The notes under the pieces: model-generated
Database searches by the model: none
What the model saw: the letters and a program-made list of their open reading frames with translations, nothing else
What the model was told of the DNA's origin: nothing
Shown: positions 47,640 to 58,319 of the stretch, in pieces
Layout of the letters: each line of letters starts with the position of its first letter
Numbering within the stretch: position 1 is the first letter of the stretch
NCBI RefSeq assembly: GCF_032062135.1
Contig: NC_092861.1
Coordinates: 123,412,194 to 123,476,193, forward strand
Origin: Pyxicephalus adspersus
Taxonomy: Eukaryota; Chordata; Amphibia; Anura; Pyxicephalidae
Reading direction: 5' to 3'
DNA length: 64,000 nt
Program-made: the position numbers and the translations under genes

Positions 47640-47903
47640 AAGAACATTTATTTTACATTATAATATAATAGTATGAGTATAATATGTATTTTTTTTAATT
47701 AATTTTTTTTAATTAAATTTTTGTTTTGTTTTTTAAATATATAGATTTTTTTAATTTATTCAATTTATTGTTTTTAAATGATTTTGTGTTTCAAACTTTA
47801 TTATACTCATACTATTATATTACACTGTAAAATAAATTTTCATGAAAAACAATGTACCGCTTTTAGACATATAAAACCGGAAAGAAATGAACCGCTAGGG
47901 AGG
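47640..47903. mobile_element. TTAA-type element end with 37-bp inverted repeat
   Basis: The right edge ACCGCTAGGGAGG followed by TTAA (47904-47907) is the CCTCCCTAGCGGT terminus of the family at 41700. TTTTCATGAAAAACAATGTA corresponds to TTTCATGAAAACCTGTAACG there. Arms 47648-47684 and 47799-47835 are inverted repeats with 35 of 37 bases matching. The left part is missing, and the fragment abuts the Tigger-like element. Confidence 0.65.
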
Positions 47904-48131
47904 TTAATAAAAACTTATTGCACATAAAATATGGAAGGCTCAGGGCCGAACATGTCACATGACCATTCATTTAGGTATTTGGTGCATTTAGATTGTGTTC
48001 TTTTTTGCTGCAGGAATTTGATAGATCAAAGAATACATCATGAATGGAAAAGCACCCAACTTTACCAGGAGAAATTACAGTTTTAGGTAGTCTTACGTTT
48101 GGTCCATATTGCCTATTTAATAACTCTACTG

Positions 48132-49434
48132 CAGTGTTTCTCAACCAGGGTTCGGTGGAACCCTAGGGTTCCTCCAGAGGTAACTGGGGGTTCCTCAAAC
48201 AATGAGCAATTTGGACCTTGTGATATTGTGGATAATAATAATTCTTGATCTTCCATTTAATTATAAAATTGTCTCTCTAGCAGCCTGGGGTCATAAATTT
48301 CCCCTTTTCAGGCATTTCTTTATCTGACAACCAGGGTCAGGGTCTGGTTTTTGTGTCTGCAAGACTCAGATTGACCTTTGTATTTTGAAACCCATTTGTT
48401 AATTAGCTTTATATTTCTAATATACCATTCTGTATAAAGTGGTACTTGGCTGAATTGTAGTTGTATTGTTATGGTGAGCATTTTGAGACCAAGAACTAGT
48501 CTCCTAGGCCTGGAAAACATATTTAGCCTGTTCTGGTGAACCATAGGGTCCCAGACATGCCTAGTTTGGTCTCTGTGAACTCCTTATTTTGTTGTGATTA
48601 AAAAACTGGGGGTTGGTATTTCATAAAACCTGTACTTTTGGAATTATTAATAATGGCTAGGCCTCTTGGGAGTGTCTACAAGCATCATAATCCATGTGGA
48701 CACAGCTCCTCAGACATCCCCCACCCTGCTATCACTGGATGGTCCTACCTCTGTTGTTGGCATAGAAAATGCCATGTAAGTCTAGCAGAGACAGCTCTTA
48801 CATATACCATCTTGTTGCTAATGACAACGGCACTGACACATTGAGCACTGCAGGGAGTCCAGTGACTCTGGCTAATAACTTGGACTTTACATGGCAACCT
48901 GGACCAAGGAAAACCAACTCTACCTAAGTAATATTTCACAGTTTTCCTTTATTTTATGCTGTTGCTATAGTTCTGTTAATGTTATTTGATTGGCCCTTTT
49001 TTCTGTAACTGTTTTTGCACTTTTTTTGTATGTTTTTACTTAATAAACACTACAAAAAGTATAAGCTGAATCTCTAAAAGTAAAAATAGTATAACTTGTG
49101 AACCTGAAAACACTGCTACAAACATTGTGATTATTGAGACATTCCGGTATGGTGTGGTAAGGGGTAACAGAGTGGTTAACCTTACCCCGTGACGGCCCTT
49201 CCCAGCCTGCTGGTGAGTGGACTGTTGCTGAGCGTGCTGGAAAGTCTATGTGCAGGGGTGTGGACTGAGAGAACATTCGTCACAGACCTCTTGGGTCAGT
49301 TTAAATCTGTAAGGGTGACTTATTAATATAATATCCTGTGAGGTCTATATATAGTAATTATAGCAGGGGTTCTTTAGGACTTGAAAGTTATTTTAAGGGT
49401 TCTCCCAAGTTAAAAAAATTGTTGAGAAACTCTG
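48132..49434 (+). mobile_element. hAT-like MITE, CAGTGTTTCTCAACC family, split by a solo LTR
   Basis: The left terminus CAGTGTTTCTCAACC and the right terminus GTTGAGAAACTCTG are both present. Host sequence runs 48132-48218 and resumes at 49285. The resumed part carries TATAGTAATTATAGCAGGGG and TTTTAAGGGTTCTCCC as in the 25319 copy. Possible flanking 8-mers match at only 5 of 8. The interruption is the 1,066-bp LTR listed next. Confidence 0.85.
48219..49284 (+). mobile_element. Solo LTR, 1,066 bp, with 5-bp target duplication
   Basis: It begins TGTGATATTG and ends ATTCGTCACA, giving the TG...CA ends of an LTR within a TGTGA/TCACA inverted pair. The 5-mer GACCT flanks it exactly on both sides (48214-48218 and 49285-49289) and is single-copy in the uninterrupted family sequence. 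An AATAAA motif lies at 49042-49047 in the expected R/U5 position. No internal gag/pol sequence or second LTR is present, so this is a recombination-derived solo LTR. The strand is inferred from the AATAAA. A 5-bp duplication fits Gypsy/Copia-like elements and some endogenous retroviruses; the family is unknown to me. The frame at 48638 is inside it and has no recognised domain. Confidence 0.85.
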
Positions 49435-49442
49435 CTTAAATG

Positions 49443-50459
49443 TAGCTTTCTTTTGCTCTAAACTATTTCATGAAAACAAGCTTCACGGGGGCTGGTTGAC
49501 TTTGAGTGTTGATCCCCAAACTGTGCACATGACCTCCTATGAACTAACAGAATATATTTACAGCATAAAAGTATGATCATTGAATTCCCATAGACCTGTT
49601 ATTTTTATGGACCATCGCCCTTTAATTAGGTAGCTGCCCAAGGCAAAGACAAAATGTTCTGACACTTCTTTTGTATTCTTTGCTATATCTACTTACACAA
49701 TTCCTGATACCTGGCTAATACTTTACAAGTTCTTGTTTGTCTAGTATAGCTCTTTGCAGGTATTGGTTTATAGGTTATGTCCTGTAATGTATACAGTACG
49801 TTACATACAATCCTCATTTAACCCAAGTGTTCCCCCACAAAAAAATAATTCTGCATGCCAGTATTTGTGCTGCAAATGATAACTGCCCATTAATAAAATG
49901 TGACTCAACATTGCTTCATCAGAAATCAAGGAAATCATTTGTCTAAAGTAAGAGAAATGACACACACCCTGTAAATATTGCAACATACAGGGGTATTCTG
50001 ACTATATAATAAGTCATATTACAGTATACTTGTTTATTTACATCTATAAAAAAACACCCTGATTAACCCTTTAGTATTTTATATGAGACATTAAAAAAAA
50101 ATTATTGAAAGAAATCTGTTTAGAAGGAATTAACTTGATCAAAGGCAAATAAATATTTTCTAAATGTTGGCTAGCTTTTTGCCATCTTATCTAACATAAA
50201 TATTTATAACAAATGTTATAAATGAATCTCTAACTTTCAAAACTAATAAACATATAGTCTATTACACCCCCACCAGCAGCCCGAGCCAGTAATATAAGCC
50301 AAGGATGAATTCATTCTGTCTTGTTGTCACCAGATTCTGACCCTACCATTTTAATGTCAGCACAAATTGAAACTCATCAAAGTTATGTGTTGAAGTCTTC
50401 TCGTGTCCAATTTTGATGAGTCAATCTGAATCGCAGCTTAAGGTGCCTGTTCATAGCTG
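49443..50459. other. Non-coding stretch without recognised gene
   Basis: No gene or clear repeat is seen. Confidence 0.5.
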
Positions 50460-50692
50460 ACACGGGTGGCACCCGGTGTGGTCTCCTGATACTCTAGCCC
50501 ATCGGGTTCAATCTTCGATGTGTTGCGCATTCAGAGATGCTCTACTACATACTTCAATTGTAATGAGTAGTTTTTTGAGTTACTATTACTTTTCTATCAG
50601 CTTAAAGAATTCCCTTTTTCAGCCATTCTCTGTAGGCATTAAACATGGTTGTGCATGAAATTCCCAGCAGATCAGCCATTTATGAAATAATC
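50460..50692 (+). mobile_element. Widespread vertebrate dispersed repeat
   Basis: GGTGGCACCCGGTGTGGTCT, GATGTGTTGCGCATTCAGAG, GAGTTACTATTACTTTTCTA and TTGTGCATGAAATTCCCAGC are ordered blocks of a repeat that I recognise from fish and amphibian genomes. The last blocks are closer together than usual, so about 100 bp of the interior is probably deleted. I am not sure of its formal family name. The 60-codon frame at 50476 lies within it. Confidence 0.5.
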
Positions 50693-50787
50693 ATTAAATT
50701 GTTTCTTTGCACACTATACAAAAAAACATAGTGTAAATTGCTTTAGCAGGGTGCCAATTACAAAGATTTGCTTATAAACATCCAATC

Positions 50788-51076
50788 CCATGGCTCTTGA
50801 GCCTCCTTGTTATGCCACCCTTCCATATTTACCGTGGCTGGTGTTAACACTTCTGCCGCCGGGGTAAGGGGACATTCCCTCCCATCCGTATGCGTTGCGG
50901 AGGACAGAGATTTCCTTTCAGGGGTGTTTCTCCCCCTCTGTATGCATTGCGGAGGAAAGGGATTTCCCTTCGGGGGCGTTCCTGGTGGGGGCGGAACCAC
51001 CAGAGAGAGTCCGGTCTAGTGTGCTTTCTTGACCTCCTAAAATGGCCTCTTAGCCAAAAAAGTTTGCTGACCCCTG
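50788..51076. mobile_element. hAT-like MITE, second copy, with internal 52-bp duplication
   Basis: It matches the element at 21834 (GGCTCTTGAGCCTCC, TTAACACTTC, GGTGGGGGCGGA, AGAGAGAGTCCGG) and ends with AGTTTGCTGACCCCTG. The left terminus is lost. A segment starting near 50886 (CCGTATGCGTTGCGGAGGA) is repeated at 50938 (CTGTATGCATTGCGGAGGA), period 52 bp, and is absent from the 21834 copy. Frames on both strands are repeat shadows. Confidence 0.8.
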
Positions 51077-51200
51077 GCTTAAGTGATAAATTGCTAAAGA
51101 TGAGTTGTGGACATGCTGAAAGGCATTTTGGTTTAATACTTGCACAAAATGAAAAAATGGTGATAACTGTATATATTATTTTAACTATCAAAGGCTTGTT

Positions 51201-51426
51201 CTAAAGTGCAACTATAAAAATGGCATTAGGCAGGTCCTTTTTTTGAGCAAGGGACAATGCCAGGACTGAATGATCTCCTTCATGCCTGCCTGGGATTTAC
51301 GTAATCCTGGCCGGGCTAATCAAGATGGCCAAGGATCAGAATGCATAAGAGAATAAGGGAGAAGATGGCAGCATCTACCATGTAATAGGGACAGATGAGT
51401 ATCCCCAGGGTTTAGCTCCCCTTTAA
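51201..51426. mobile_element. TTAA-type MITE, 226 bp
   Basis: The left edge CTAAAGTGCAACTATAAAAA and the right edge GGGTTTAGCTCCCCTTTAA are decayed forms of TTAAAGCRGAACTAAACCC and its complement. Inside, GGCAGGTCCTTTTTTTG corresponds to GGCAGGTCCCTTATTG at 62606. Confidence 0.6.
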
Positions 51427-53599
51427 GTGTTGGGACATGTTTGAATATATGATTTCATAAAAGATTCAGCTTTGGGCATGTTTCTTTGGGGGACAGTTGG
51501 ATAAAAAAAATGCTATTACTAAAAGAAAAACCAAAAGCAACAATTTCTGAAAATATGATCTAATGATAACAGTGGGGGTTATGTTTTATATCCTAGTGGG
51601 GGATTATACACAGATCTTGGACAACCACAGTATACAAATAAATATAGGTCAATACTCATTAATACGATTTTTTAGCATTTGTCTAAATTACTTCCCGTGC
51701 AATATTAATAGCAATTTGGATACAGTAGATTAAAAAAAGAAAACATGATACTCATTCTAGTCATTCAGCACGTGAAACTTCTGAAAACTCATGACCCAGG
51801 AGGCCACAACTTAGCTAACAAACGTTTCATTTTTTTTTAAGTTGTCAACAGTAAAAAGTTTTTTTGATCCTGACCCTTTTTTTCTTTGTTTCCCAAGTTG
51901 CCAAAGGCCAATCAGGTCTATGTGCTTTGAATAAAAGGCTCATGGACTTAACTTTTATTTACTGCATTCACAACGCTGAGACTTGCTGTGCAATGTCAAA
52001 ATAAAAGAGTAAACAAAGGTCCCCCAATTCCCCTGATTGCATTAATCATTCAAATGATGTATTAGCATTCTTCAGGCTTTGCTGTTGTGCTTATTTAACA
52101 CCTCCAGGTTCAAGGGAATAGAAATTAACTGAATTATCTGGCAGCCCCAGATGTCCTGGCGTGCACATCCTCCTTGCTGACTTAATATTCCTGCATAACG
52201 ATTCGGATGCATAAGAACTGCTAATGGTCAAGAAACACTATATCACAGTGTGCAATAGGAGGCTTCAGCCACAGAATATTTTTTTAATCTGAAAGTGCAA
52301 TTATGTTTGAAGCCAATGTCCTTCTTTGTTGCAAGGGTTAAATATTGATGTTTAAATTGGCTAAGAAAAAATATATGTTTCTTTGCAATTACCCTTGTGT
52401 TCCCTGCTGCTAGGTAAATTGCCAAACCATAACAACAACATTTCTTGGCACTGGGAATTAACATTGCGGACGAAGGCCCTCTGCTGTGTACCATGACTAA
52501 ACTGATTTTAGATGGCTCCAAGGGAATTATCCGTAAATATGTGTGTATGTTCCTTATACTTGACATCTGGTAGGATCACTGTTATATTTATTTTATTTAT
52601 GTGTACATTTATTTTGGAGTATTTATTCTGTGTACATTTGATTATCTAAAATGTATAATTTATTTATGCATTTAAGAAAAATCATTATTTTATCATTTAA
52701 TTACTAATATAAGTTATTTTCTATCTATATCACTTTTGTGGACAAATTCGACAATTAATATATATATAGGTTTGCTCATATTTATATTGTAATTGGCACA
52801 CATTTAGATACAAAGTTACATTTCATGAAAACAATTTCAATTTGTATTCACTTAATAGCACTTATAGTATATAATTGTGTTGCACACTATAAGCTTTAGA
52901 TCCCCCACCTTGTATATCTATTGACAAAGCAAATGACAAAGCCCTATAATATAAAGGAAAACTTTAAAGTTCAGTTTTTATGAAATACCAAACACTGTAC
53001 TGGGTTATAGCTGAACAATGTAGATTGCTGTCATGTGCAGAAATGCATATCCTGTCATTGGAAAATTGAATGACAGTCCAGTAGCTAATCAGAACATCAG
53101 ATGTGGTATATAGAAATGATCGCTATTCAGGAATATAAGGAAATGTTTCCATTAGCAATAACTGGGATTTAGGAAGACTATAGGAATGGAATCTGCAGGT
53201 ATTCTATTATCACTAGTGTGTGTATCACATTACATGATAATACTATATATGTTATTGGAAATAACATACCTGCTTATGTAAAATATCACTATTGAAGTGT
53301 AAACATTGGAAATTCAACAACTGCTTAAAAATAAAGAATTATTATGATATTATAATATTTTTCTACACATCATATTACTGTCATATGAAAAAAATTAGTA
53401 TCTATATGTATTATTACAAAATATTGACTACCGGTATGTATTACCCTTCCATAAAGTAATTTGCATGAAGATACAATGTTGTACAACAAATATTACTAAT
53501 AAAATTGTTGCCTTATGGAGTGTCACTAAATTTAAAGTAAGGTTACGTATTGTAGTATATACGGTATATGTTTCTTGTGTACATGTGTGTGAAGGTCCA
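51427..53599. other. Long repeat-poor non-coding stretch
   Basis: No gene is called. 51950-52560 is free of recognisable repeats and has balanced composition, so it is the most plausible conserved non-coding candidate in the window. The 107-codon minus-strand frame at 52243-52566 has no recognisable domain. Confidence 0.45.
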
Positions 53600-53820
53600 T
53601 TGAGCTCATGAATCAATTGGATTCCCCAAAACTGGAGAAGATAGATTATCATGAGAGAACCTGCTTGATCCAGCAAACCTGGATCTGGTTCAGGATTGAA
53701 AACGTGTCAACTAATAGTAAATGATTTTCAAGAAATCCACCAGGATTGCTGGAGCACCCAGGATTTTCCATGCTTGCATATCTTCTTCAGTCTTGGAGAA
53801 CTTTTGATAATTTAGGACCT
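53600..53820. mobile_element. Palindromic MITE, copy 8, subfamily B, diverged
   Basis: ACTGGAGAAGATAGATTATC with CATGAGAGAACCTG in the left arm matches subfamily B. It pairs with a decayed CTTCTTCAGTCTTGGAGAAC right arm. AGCAAACCTGGATCTGG and AGGATTGCTGGAGCACCCAG mark the core. Confidence 0.7.
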
Positions 53821-54012
53821 CTGTGACTTTTTTGCTAAAAGGGTAAAACAAAAATAAACAATGCAACTCAAAATTTTGTAGTTTCTAGTTCAAATTTTCT
53901 ACTCTAGCTTTTATCTATAAAAATGAAAAAGAGAAGACACTATAGCACGCTGAGCTGAAGTCAAAAATTAAATGGTCCAGACAGCAAAAAAAGGCCTTCC
54001 TTGTATTACTAA

Positions 54013-54309
54013 GGCTGCATACACACGTGCAATAATTGTCGCAGTATACAAAAATACTGCACGATGTATGAACGAGTGCTGTACATACAACATCGTTCAG
54101 CTTTATATGGGGGGAGAATGACGGAGTGGAACCCTGCTGCGCGCTCTCCCCCTTCACTTCCATTACGATCCTCGTCGTCCACTGTCTGTGGATCCGCCAG
54201 GACGGTCGTTTGGACGATGGACGACAGACGCTGTACACCCCAGATTCTTGTCCGATATCAGCCCTGAGCCGATTATCAGACAAGAACTATTGCAAGGGTT
54301 TACATAGCC
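54013..54309. mobile_element. Harbinger-like MITE, copy B, with TAA target duplication
   Basis: GGCTGCATACACACGTGCAA on the left and TTTACATAGCC on the right are inverted termini. They are flanked by TAA on both sides (54010-54012 and 54310-54312). Internal blocks TGTACATACAACATCGTTC, CTTCACTTCCATTACGATC and TTCTTGTCCGATATCAGCCC match the other copies. The TWA duplication is typical of PIF/Harbinger. The two frames of more than 100 codons overlapping here on opposite strands have no transposase features. Confidence 0.82.
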
Positions 54310-54311
54310 TA

Positions 54312-54450
54312 AGACTCCCAGGAATAGATTTCTTAAAATCATTTCCTATTATTTGGCAAATGTTTTCAATTACATGTTTGCTGGATCACCCAGGTTCACA
54401 CATGGATAGTCTGTCTTCTCAAGTCTTTGAGAGCTTTGATAAATAAATCT
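54312..54450. mobile_element. Palindromic MITE, subfamily B, right half
   Basis: GAATAGATTTCTTAAAATCA, TTGCTGGATCACCCAGGTTC and GAGAGCTTTGATAAAT are right-arm blocks of the foldback family. The left arm is absent, and the fragment abuts the Harbinger-like MITE at 54309. Confidence 0.65.
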
Positions 54451-54884
54451 GTGTGTCAAAGAAACCACTGCCAAACAGGGACTAGATGCTAAATAAACAA
54501 TCTACCCTTGCATAAATAGTAAGCAGAATTTCTACTCTAGCCTGTAGCACAAGGCCCAATTATTTCCCAATTGGATGTTGCTATAATGCCTTTGAAACAG
54601 CCTAGGAAGGTGAAGTCATACTGTCAATTACAGCCCTCATGTCAAGTACACCATTGTCCTTCCTGTGACAGTCATATGTCAATGTTCCCTGCATACAAAA
54701 TAGGCTGGATAAAAGGTTGGAGATAATAGAGAAAATAAAAGCTTTACTATTGACTTTAGAGGAAAAACATTTGTATTTTGTAACATTTGTTACATGTGTT
54801 TATTACTAAGTGTGCTGTATTTTCTAATAAGGTTGCATATTTTAGGGGAAAGGAAGTATTCATTGGAAACATTTGATGAAATGA

Positions 54885-55100
54885 ACTATGAGGCTAACTC
54901 CAAGACTGGAGAAGATAGAATATCATGGGTGATCCAACAAACCTGGAATGAATCTGCTCTGGGATTGAACATTTGCCAACGAATAGCAAATTATTTTTTT
55001 AAATCTTAAAAAATTGAATTTTTTTTGGATAACCTAGGTTCTCCCATGACAGTCTTCGTCAATCTTCTCCAGTCTAGGAAAGCTTTATTAAATCTGGCCC
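54885..55100. mobile_element. Palindromic MITE, copy 10, subfamily B
   Basis: CTCCAAGACTGGAGAAGATA with ATCATGGG on the left pairs with CTCCCATGACAG and TCTTCTCCAGTC on the right. The right end is TTTATTAAATCTGGCCC. The frame starting at 54794 runs into this repeat and is not a gene. Confidence 0.78.
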
Positions 55101-55984
55101 TAAGTTTAGTTGTTTAGGGGTAGAAGGGTGTATCCTTAGTTTGGAAGTAGAAGGGTGTATGCATAGCATGCATGTGTTTTATTTTACACTGCTTACATAT
55201 TAGGAAGGTTCATGTAAAAGTTAGACCGATGTTCCTTTTGAAAGTAAGGGCCATTTACCTATAGAGCTGCAATCAGATCAAGATGATTAGAATGATTTCA
55301 CATTGTATATTATTCCAAAACAATAATGGTATTCACACTAAACAAAATCAACTTAAATATATAAATATAAATATATATATAGGGAAATGTAAATGTTTAA
55401 AAGTGCCAGTAAGTGGAAAAATTGTAATACAAGAAATAGGTAGCAGTCTATGCAAACTATCATTGCTTGAAAAAGATGTGCAAATACATAACTCGAAACA
55501 GCAATGCTATAATAAAATGCAAAAACAAGTAACAGCACACAGTAAACACATAAAAACAAGGCAATATGATCCTTTTTTTACTGCTTTCCTGTCTCTTTGT
55601 ATTTTATAATGCACACAAATATACCCCACCTCTTCTATAGCCTTGCCTGCTAAATGACTGAAAAAAGATATCTTGTCAATGTCATGTTATTCAGAGCACA
55701 AAATAAAGGCACATGTGAACCTGCATAATAAAGAGTAGAAAGTGACAATAGTGACCTATACACTTCATAGACTTACATGACCTCTGTTGTGAGTCCTAAC
55801 TGTTTTTTGCAGTAAATGGAAATCTGTCCTGCATTGTAATTGGCTTGAAATGCTCTGGTAGAGTCTAAGTGTGGGGTTGGTGTTAGGAGGGACCCAAGGT
55901 TATCATATAGTTTAGTTACTTGTTTAGCAAGTCAACATATTCTACCATGTGAAGTATAAGTTACCAAGGACTTTTTACAATTCT
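55101..55984. other. Non-coding stretch without recognised gene
   Basis: No gene is seen. A GTAGAAGGGTGTAT motif occurs twice (about 55121 and 55147). The 108-codon frame at 55283 has no recognised domain. Confidence 0.45.
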
Positions 55985-56187
55985 ATGACTAGCACAGGAT
56001 TGAATGAACTCCTACGCGCATGTGTATTCATATGTCAATTCAGCAAAATGGAGCAGAAGTAGATGGCAGCACCTGCGACAGAACAAGGACAGGTAAGTGT
56101 ATTAAAAAAATTGTGATCATGTACGTAAGATTTTTTTATGCAGGATTAAGGATATGCAATTTTCTAAAGAGTTTAGTTCCAGTTTAA
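55985..56187. mobile_element. Probable TTAA-type MITE fragment
   Basis: The right edge GAGTTTAGTTCCAGTTTAA is the complement of the TTAAAGCRGAACTAAACYC terminus. Internal AGATGGCAGCACCTG and ACAGAACAAGGACAGGTAAG parallel the AGATGGCAGCATCTACC and AGGGACAGATGAG blocks at 51364. The left end is not identified. Confidence 0.5.
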
Positions 56188-57840
56188 TCCCTTTCTTGAC
56201 TGTTGTGCTTGTTTCTGTGGTTGAAGGTTCCATTCATTGGATCACCTCTGCACCCTAATTAATGAAAAAGCTGCATGTACCATATGGTGTGTGACTAATA
56301 CATGCATTTTTTCCCATACACTGCAACACTGGACCACTGGATTGGACAAGGAGTGAGCCTACAATGCAGGTGTGTTCCAGTATTCCCTTGGTAACCTGGC
56401 GAGTAATAGAAGAAGGTTTCAACCTACTCTGGGGTGGATGAAGAATAATGCTTGCTGTATGTGGGCGCATGTGCATGTGTGTTCAGCACCACCATAGCAG
56501 TAACTTCATTCTTTTCTTATTACAAGAAAAATGTCAAATGTTTAACATATGCATGAAATGTTTAAGAAAGGCAGAAACTAAAAAATAGCGGTAATCCTAA
56601 AATAGGTAAGATTAACAAAAAATGAAACTGTAAATGTATTGATAACATAACAGCCTTTCTGCCACATCAGAGGATGGTTTGCTGTTTCTTCCTTTGTTAC
56701 TTGAAAGGGTTTAAACAGATTCAGGACCAGAAGAAAAATGTTGGGCAGACTGGATGGGAAGAGCTTTTGTTGTTTTATTGCACTTCTCATCATCAGTGTT
56801 ATAAAGACTTGATTATGCAGAAGAAGCAGATGCTGTTCCTAAAACATGCCAATGTTACCATTTCAGCAAATAGGTCAAGTCACTATAACATGCTTTTGAG
56901 TATATTTATGCTGGTTAAAAATTAGTATGGATAATCTAGTAGGCATCATGGAAGACGATTTTGTATTGAATATGCTGTTCTTTATATACATTAAAAAAAT
57001 GATTTTATTTATTTATATTATGAGTTGGGATTAGTATTTGGTTTGCTAATAACAATGTCTAATACAGACTTATATGTACTAGCATCTTGGATTTGCAGCT
57101 GCTCCTATTGCAGCTCATGGAACCATCCCCCACAGCATCTTTAGCAAGACAAGGTCATATGTGACAATGGTACTAACCCGCTAACTGTCCTTAGCCAGGG
57201 AAAATGCAATGTTCCTTGCATGACACCTATCCTTATCCTGGTGGTGTTATGTTTCATCCTATAGTACCCTGGATTCCTTCATGGGGGAAGTTTTCACTCC
57301 CCCATGAAGTCGTAAGTGGTACTTGCACTGAATTTGTACACACAAACCAACCTGAGTATTTTCAATGAAGATGTCCGATACATCAGCAGGTCCCAAAAAT
57401 TGATACATTACAATCAGTCTGCTGTTGATTTTCCTTTAGATTTCCAGCTAATCCAATCAAATAATCAGATTGGGCATCCAAACAGCAGTAATGCATTGCC
57501 CGTATCCACAGGACCTTATGCTCAAATGTCTGCAGAAAGACCCCTGAATTAATCTCAGAAAAAAGGGTGGCCTCTATTGAATGGCCATTCTATTAGCCAA
57601 TTCCTGATAGAATGCTTTCCCCTTGACCCATTTCCTAATGTTACCAGAATACCCTCGGATTAGCAATTGGCCTCAGATCCTAAGAACCTTGAAAAGAGTA
57701 GCATTGGTGGCATCTGCCTATAAATCAATTTCCCTGGCTCAGCTGCAAGCAGCACTCAGACAGCATTAGAACCACATGATTGCTCACTATATCAGGTCTG
57801 GGTTTGATGTAGACACTCTCAACGAGAACCCCATCACCTG
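56188..57840. other. Non-coding stretch; possible upstream hAT relic
   Basis: No intact gene is seen. 57580-57840 may contain more of the decayed hAT transposase whose C-terminus follows, but I could not align motifs confidently. Confidence 0.4.
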
Positions 57841-57844
57841 TTAG

Positions 57845-58319
57845 CTGTCCGAACAGGACCACTGGCTGCAGCTTGCACAGCATGCACTGGAACCTTCGGC
57901 TTGCCCTGCAGCCAGTGTATTGTCTGAGAGGACCTTCAGTGCTGCAGGAGGTTTTGTTAGGCTACGTACACACCCTCGATTATTGTTGTTGATTGTTTCC
58001 AGTGGCAAACGACTAAAAACTCAATAAAAAGCACTGTACATACAGCATTGTTCTGTTCTATGGAGAGGGGAGGGGTGAGAACCAGCAACATCCTGCTTTG
58101 CTCGCCTTCCTTCACTTCTTTTGTGGTTGTTTAAATTTTGTCGTTCATGGATCTGCCAAGACGGATCCCTAAACGGCGTTGGATGCCCACTGTATACATG
58201 TCGTATACTCGTCTGAGATAAGCTCAACAATTCGCATCAGCCTCGAATATTCTGATGATGATGATCTTACAGAGAGGCAAATCAGCCTGTCCCCCAACAG
58301 TGGGAACAAACTCACTTGA
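57845..58319 (+). pseudogene. hAT transposase C-terminal relic, interrupted by a MITE
   Basis: The frame at 57851-57958 contains EQDHWLQLAQHAL followed by CPAASVLSERTFSAAGG. This matches the hAT-family C-terminal dimerisation region (W....P.LA..A, then P(A/T)SV.SER.FSAAG). The frame is cut at 57959 by a Harbinger-like MITE. It resumes at 58269-58316 with TERQISLSPNSGNKLT, which is the next segment of the same domain, and then a TGA. Removing the insert leaves the frame continuous. Stops upstream (for example a TAG at about 57842) show it is dead. It belongs to a mobile element and is not a host gene. Confidence 0.75.
57960..58266. mobile_element. Harbinger-like MITE, copy C, in the hAT relic
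   Basis: It starts GGCTACGTACACACC after TTA (57957-57959) and is followed by TTA (58267-58269). Internal blocks TGTTCTATGGAGAGGGGAGG, CTTCACTTCTTTTGTGG and CAAGACGGATCCC match copies A, B and D. The right terminal repeat is degenerate (ends GATGATGATC), so the right boundary rests on the TTA and on restoration of the hAT reading frame. Confidence 0.75.

Noticed and set aside
53915..54283. 122-codon minus-strand open frame with another open frame opposite
   Set aside because: Most of it lies in Harbinger-like MITE copy B, with no transposase motif.
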